Shown here in pieces: positions 13,462 to 16,713 of a stretch of DNA of 16,713 bases. The position numbers and the translations under genes were made by a program. Under the pieces are notes generated by a model, which saw only the letters and a program-made list of their open reading frames with translations, was not told the origin of the DNA and ran no database searches. The DNA lies in contig JAJFHI010000041.1 of assembly GCA_021775715.1 (NCBI GenBank), positions 1-16,713 of the forward strand, given 5' to 3'. Every line of letters begins with the position of its first letter. Positions within the stretch are counted from its first letter, which is position 1. Origin of the DNA: Hyphomicrobiaceae bacterium (GTDB lineage Bacteria > Pseudomonadota > Alphaproteobacteria > Rhizobiales > Hyphomicrobiaceae).

Positions 13462-14328
13462 TTAAACCAACTGGGCGCGGAAATAAGCGACGTTCGTAAT
13501 CAGTCCCGGCAGCAGCCAGTGAAACAACTGATTGACGGCGAGCACTTCTTCCAATGACGCTGATTGGTTTGCTGCTTCCTGTAACATCGTAGCGGTTGTG
13601 CTCGTGGGGTTTGGGAGCGCCATCGCTTCCGCCGCAAACGCTTGGTGCAATTCCTCAACAATTTCATTGTAGGCGGGCGTCTCAACAACACCGGTAAGAT
13701 CACCCCAGGCCATTCTGAAATACGTCGGCCAACGGGCGAGCACGCGGTAGTCGGTATTTACAAACGGCAGACCAAGCGTGTTGCGGACTGATGCATAAAC
13801 GTCCCGTGTCTGGTCGTCGGCGTGATGAGCTTCCATCAGCACAAACGGCACATCGACGTCGGGCGCATGTCGGCCATCAAACGGAGTGACGGCTGACTGC
13901 GCTGGCATTTCGCCAAGATCAAGTGCGAGCCGCGATTGCGTCGCCATCATCGCGTAAAGAAAGTTGCCATGCGAAAACACCTCAAGTGATTGCTTGATGT
14001 TCTCGATCTCGCGTGGCGCATACCCCATTTCACCCAAAGTGTTGACGCGCTTTGGAGGGTTAAGCTTGACCACGTCGTCTTCGATTTTTGCGCGCAATCT
14101 CGCACATGCAGCAACGGCCTCTTGGCTTGCCATCGCCGGCGCCGATGCCTTCCAAAGTGCTTCGTAAAATGTCTGATAGTGCGCCAGTGCCATCGTGACG
14201 ACACCCATCCACGGCACTTGCAATACAAGCTTGGTGTCGTCGTAAAGTTCTTTGGTGCGTCCGGTGACGAGGAATTCCGGCACGGGATTGATCGATGGAA
14301 TTGGGTCAGGCTTCAGGCGTTTGAGCAT
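13462..14328 (-). CDS. DehI-family protein (2-haloacid dehalogenase / halocarboxylic acid dehalogenase homologue)
   Basis: A 288-residue, mainly helical protein without a signal peptide. KELYDDTKLVLQVPWMGVVT (26-45) matches the DehI N-terminal repeat with its tryptophan. FSHGNFLY (118-125) and LGLPFVNTDYRVLARWPTYF (185-204) match the later motifs, and Asp193 in TDY corresponds to the catalytic aspartate I recall for DehI. The pseudo-repeat layout also fits. Group I haloacid dehalogenases hydrolyse both D- and L-2-haloacids to hydroxyacids by direct water attack. Many chromosomal homologues have unproven substrates, so activity is not assured. The ATG at 14328 is preferred (GAG seven bases upstream); a GTG at 14382 would add 18 residues. 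It is divergent from the carboxylate-type symporter, which suggests uptake and use of the same kind of acid (inference). Confidence 0.75.
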   Translation of the reverse strand: MLKRLKPDPIPSINPVPEFLVTGRTKELYDDTKLVLQVPWMGVVTMALAHYQTFYEALWKASAPAMASQEAVAACARLRAKIEDDVVKLNPPKRVNTLGEMGYAPREIENIKQSLEVFSHGNFLYAMMATQSRLALDLGEMPAQSAVTPFDGRHAPDVDVPFVLMEAHHADDQTRDVYASVRNTLGLPFVNTDYRVLARWPTYFRMAWGDLTGVVETPAYNEIVEELHQAFAAEAMALPNPTSTTATMLQEAANQSASLEEVLAVNQLFHWLLPGLITNVAYFRAQLV

Positions 14329-14646
14329 GTCGTGTCTCGGTTGCTTGAGGAGAGGGGCGATTAGGTATATCCAGTCGGTCACGCGAACTGAAGTTTGCGG
14401 CGGGCAAAGTTATCGGTATAGATAAACATGTGCCAACCCACGGGTGTGGTAAAAATAACCTGAAAGACTTCGGATAACCGGGGCAGGACTTCTGGGGGAC
14501 ACGGACTGCAACACAATTGATAGTGGCGACGCCGACAAATGAATTGAGCGGCGCCCTAGCCGTTGAGCGCCTTGACAGGTTGCCGGGCGGACAAAACAAA
14601 AAGATTGCAGTGCGAAAGACAAAAGCGCCTGGGGAGGCAACACGTT
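14329..14646. other. 318-bp divergent spacer between DehI-like and symporter genes
   Basis: No gene is seen here. The spacer must hold the promoters of both divergent genes. A perfect TTGACA at 14572-14577 is followed 17 bp later by a poor -10 (AACAAA region, 14595-14600), so a symporter promoter there is only tentative. The symporter ribosome site GGGGAGG lies at 14631-14637. Confidence 0.4.
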
Positions 14647-16443
14647 ATGGACATCAAGACTCTGACCTACATTTTTGTTGGCACGTCTTTTCTACTTTAT
14701 TTTGCCATTGCGATCTGGGCGCGTGCCGGGAGCACCGGCGAGTTTTACGCCGCAGGCCGCGACATCAGCCCGATGGCCAACGGTATGGCAACGGCGGCCG
14801 ATTGGATGTCGGCGGTCACGTTCATTTCTCTCGCAGGCTTCATTGCATTCCAGGGCTATGACGCGTCGATCTACATCATGGGCTGGACTGGCGGTTATGT
14901 GCTGTTGACGTTGTTGATTGCCCCGTACCTTCGCAAATACGGAAAATACACCGTCCCGGAATTTATCGGCGACCGCTTTTACTCAACGTCGTGCCGTATC
15001 GTAGCTGTCGTTTGCTTGATCATCATCTCAATTACTTACGTCATTGGCCAAATGAAAGGCGTCGGCGTTGCATTCTCGCGCTTTCTCGAAGTGCCATACG
15101 ACATTGGTTTGTATGCTGGTATGGCGATCGTGTTTTTCTACGCCGTGCTTGGTGGCATGAAAGGCATCACGTACACGCAGATAGCGCAATACGTTGTCTT
15201 GACGACCGCCTACATGATTCCGGCCATTTTCGTCTCCATCCAAATCACGGATAACCCGGTGCCACCGTTTGGCATGTTCAGTGACCTTGCTGGAACAAGC
15301 CAACCGTTCATGGAAAAACTCGACCTGATCACAGAAGATCTCGGATTCAAAAAATATACCGAGCAGGGCAAAAATACTTTCAACATGCTGCTGATCATGT
15401 TGACGATGATGATCGGCACCGCAGGCCTACCGCACATCATCATCCGCTTCTTCACCGTGCGTAAAGTTTCTGACGCGCGTTGGTCCGGTGGATGGACCTT
15501 GTTTTTTGTGGCCATCATATTTGTCACGTCGCCGGCCCTCGCAGCAATGGCCTATTACAATCTAATCAGCACCGTCCAGAATACCGAAGCGATCGGCAGC
15601 CAGGACGGTAACATTGTTTATGAAGAACGCCCGCAATGGTTCAAGAACTGGGAAAAAACCGGACTGTTACAGTTCAAAGATCTGAACGGTGACGGCCGTA
15701 TCCAATATTACAACGAAAAGAATCCTGCGTTTGCAGCCAAGGCTGAAGAGTATGGCTGGAAGGGCTCGGAGCTGTTCCACAAGAAAGGTGGCAAGCTGGC
15801 GCCCGGTCCCGACCGAGATATCCTGACGCTTGCCAATCCGGAAATATCACAGTTGCCGAATTGGGTGATCGCGCTGGTAGCAGCGGGTGGCCTGGCAGCG
15901 GCGCTGTCAACGGCGGCTGGATTGTTGCTTGCCATCGCATCGTCGGTATCGCACGACTTGCTAAAAGGCGTCTTTATGCCCGGCATTAGCGAGAAGAACG
16001 AGTTGCGGGCGGCGCGCATCGCCATGGCTGGTGCGATCCTTGTTGCGGGATACTTGGGACTCAACCCGCCCGGCATCATCGCGGAGGTGGTAGCGCTTGC
16101 GTTCGGATTAGCGGCCGCCTCAATTTTCCCCGCCCTCATCATGGGCATCTTTTCAAAACGCGTGAACAACGTCGGCGCGCTCTTAGGTATGATTACTGGC
16201 ATGGTTGCGACGCTCGGCTACATCTTCATCTACAAGGGCATGTTCTTTGTCGCCGGTACAAACCTTTTGGCGAATACCCCGGCCAACCACTTCTTCGGCA
16301 TTGCGCCGGAAGCATTCGGCTGCGTCGCCGCTGTGTTGAACTTCGCGGTCGCGTACGGTGTGTCCATGATGACCGCACCAACACCGAAATATATTCAAGA
16401 ACTCGTCGAGGATATGCGTATCCCCCGAAGTATGCGTGTTTAA
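14647..16443 (+). CDS. sodium:solute symporter, VC_2705 subfamily (acetate/carboxylate-type SSS transporter)
   Basis: A 598-residue polytopic membrane protein with about 13 helices. The opening MDIKTLTYIFVGTSFLLYFA, AGSTGEFYAAGRDISPMANG, then ATAADWMSAVTFISLAG and MGWTGGYVLL match the SSS family and in particular the large VC_2705 group. GGMKGITYTQIAQY and GTAGLPHIIIRFFTVRKV are further signatures. Such carriers couple Na+ to uptake of acetate-like or other small carboxylates. A hydrophilic insert lies at about residues 310-395 and contains an EF-hand-like loop, DLNGDGRIQYYN, from Asp345. The start at ATG 14647 has GGAGG nine bases upstream. The small DUF4212 partner often found before this subfamily is absent. 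It is divergent from the DehI-like gene. Confidence 0.92.
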   Translation: MDIKTLTYIFVGTSFLLYFAIAIWARAGSTGEFYAAGRDISPMANGMATAADWMSAVTFISLAGFIAFQGYDASIYIMGWTGGYVLLTLLIAPYLRKYGKYTVPEFIGDRFYSTSCRIVAVVCLIIISITYVIGQMKGVGVAFSRFLEVPYDIGLYAGMAIVFFYAVLGGMKGITYTQIAQYVVLTTAYMIPAIFVSIQITDNPVPPFGMFSDLAGTSQPFMEKLDLITEDLGFKKYTEQGKNTFNMLLIMLTMMIGTAGLPHIIIRFFTVRKVSDARWSGGWTLFFVAIIFVTSPALAAMAYYNLISTVQNTEAIGSQDGNIVYEERPQWFKNWEKTGLLQFKDLNGDGRIQYYNEKNPAFAAKAEEYGWKGSELFHKKGGKLAPGPDRDILTLANPEISQLPNWVIALVAAGGLAAALSTAAGLLLAIASSVSHDLLKGVFMPGISEKNELRAARIAMAGAILVAGYLGLNPPGIIAEVVALAFGLAAASIFPALIMGIFSKRVNNVGALLGMITGMVATLGYIFIYKGMFFVAGTNLLANTPANHFFGIAPEAFGCVAAVLNFAVAYGVSMMTAPTPKYIQELVEDMRIPRSMRV

Positions 16444-16465
16444 TTTTTGACACGCGGTTCAGTTG

Positions 16466-16490
16466 GCGCGGGCTTTTTTCCGGCCCGTGC
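16466..16490 (+). terminator. hairpin downstream of the symporter gene (weak terminator candidate)
   Basis: GCGCGGGC (16466-16473) pairs with GCCCGTGC (16483-16490), eight pairs with one G-T. The T-run sits in the loop rather than after the stem, so an ordinary intrinsic terminator is doubtful, but the position 22 bp after the symporter stop fits a 3' end structure. Confidence 0.4.
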
Positions 16491-16620
16491 AGTTTGGCAA
16501 CAGGTGTTACAGTCAAATACGGCTATACAACTCTCTGACATCTTCTTGGCCTACTTGCCTGATGTTTACGCCACGTTTGTGGCGCGCTGCGCGTGCTGAG
16601 AAGAATTGTGGGAGGCAGAT

Positions 16621-16713
16621 ATGGCAACTGTGTTTGCAGTGCATGGCACATATGCCCATGTTGATGGCACGCCGATTGGGCGCACTGATGATGGCAGCGA
16701 CAAACAGTGGTGG
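16621..16713 (+). CDS. start of a protein with lipase/alpha-beta-hydrolase-like opening (runs off right edge)
   Basis: The first 31 codons are visible. The start is very well supported: GGGAGG lies five bases before the ATG. The sequence begins MATVFAVHGTYAHVDGTPIG and goes on with SDKQWW. A beta strand ending in VHGT followed by a W-W segment is the usual opening of certain alpha/beta-hydrolase-fold proteins, where HG forms part of the oxyanion-hole region. The catalytic residues would lie beyond the window, so the family is only suggested. The gene is 177 bp downstream of the symporter, on the same strand, behind a hairpin, and is probably a separate transcription unit. Confidence 0.7.
   Translation, partial: MATVFAVHGTYAHVDGTPIGRTDDGSDKQWW

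Overview
The window reads as chromosomal DNA of a Gram-negative bacterium, most likely an alphaproteobacterium. The reasons are moderate GC, Sec signal peptides on several exported proteins, a periplasmic-type di-haem peroxidase, an EF-P/EpmA/EpmB set, a VC_2705-type sodium:solute symporter, and short degenerate intergenic repeats built around the core AATGTCTGCT. I cannot name the genus. No rRNA, tRNA, CRISPR array, transposase or integrase is visible.

Positions 1-2.8 kb, all minus strand, form an envelope/polysaccharide block. In transcription order it holds a secreted PL5 (AlgL-type) polysaccharide lyase, a secreted di-haem cytochrome c peroxidase (MauG/CcpA type) starting 4 bp later, a 47-residue secreted two-cysteine peptide, and the start of a GT-C membrane glycosyltransferase that runs off the left edge. 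An eight-helix DmsC-like membrane protein (3.04-3.89 kb, plus strand) follows. It converges on, and overlaps by 63 bp, the translation-factor block: epmB and epmA (minus, joined by a TAATG overlap), with efp (plus, TTG start) divergent. EpmA and EpmB attach and make the beta-lysyl group on Lys34 of EF-P, so this is a complete core modification module.

From about 6.9 to 11 kb the DNA looks accessory. It holds a single-gene ATPase-TOPRIM (AAA + DUF4435-like) protein with OLD/PARIS-like architecture and an altered Walker A loop, a PAPS-dependent sulfotransferase, and a DUF6714-like protein. Long non-coding spacers between them carry copies of a dispersed repeat. Several repeat or hairpin units directly abut stop codons.

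At 11.0-13.0 kb an AraC regulator is divergent from a two-gene operon, DUF4142 plus membrane-anchored cupredoxin, overlapping by ATGA. The spacer contains a direct repeat suited to an AraC-family activator. At 13.1-16.4 kb a DehI-type haloacid dehalogenase homologue is divergent from the symporter, a possible carboxylate or halocarboxylate uptake and use pair. The window ends in the first 31 codons of a possible alpha/beta-hydrolase gene.

The most noteworthy candidates are the ATPase-TOPRIM protein with the Gly-to-Val Walker A change, the repeat family seated on stop codons, and the lyase-peroxidase pair.
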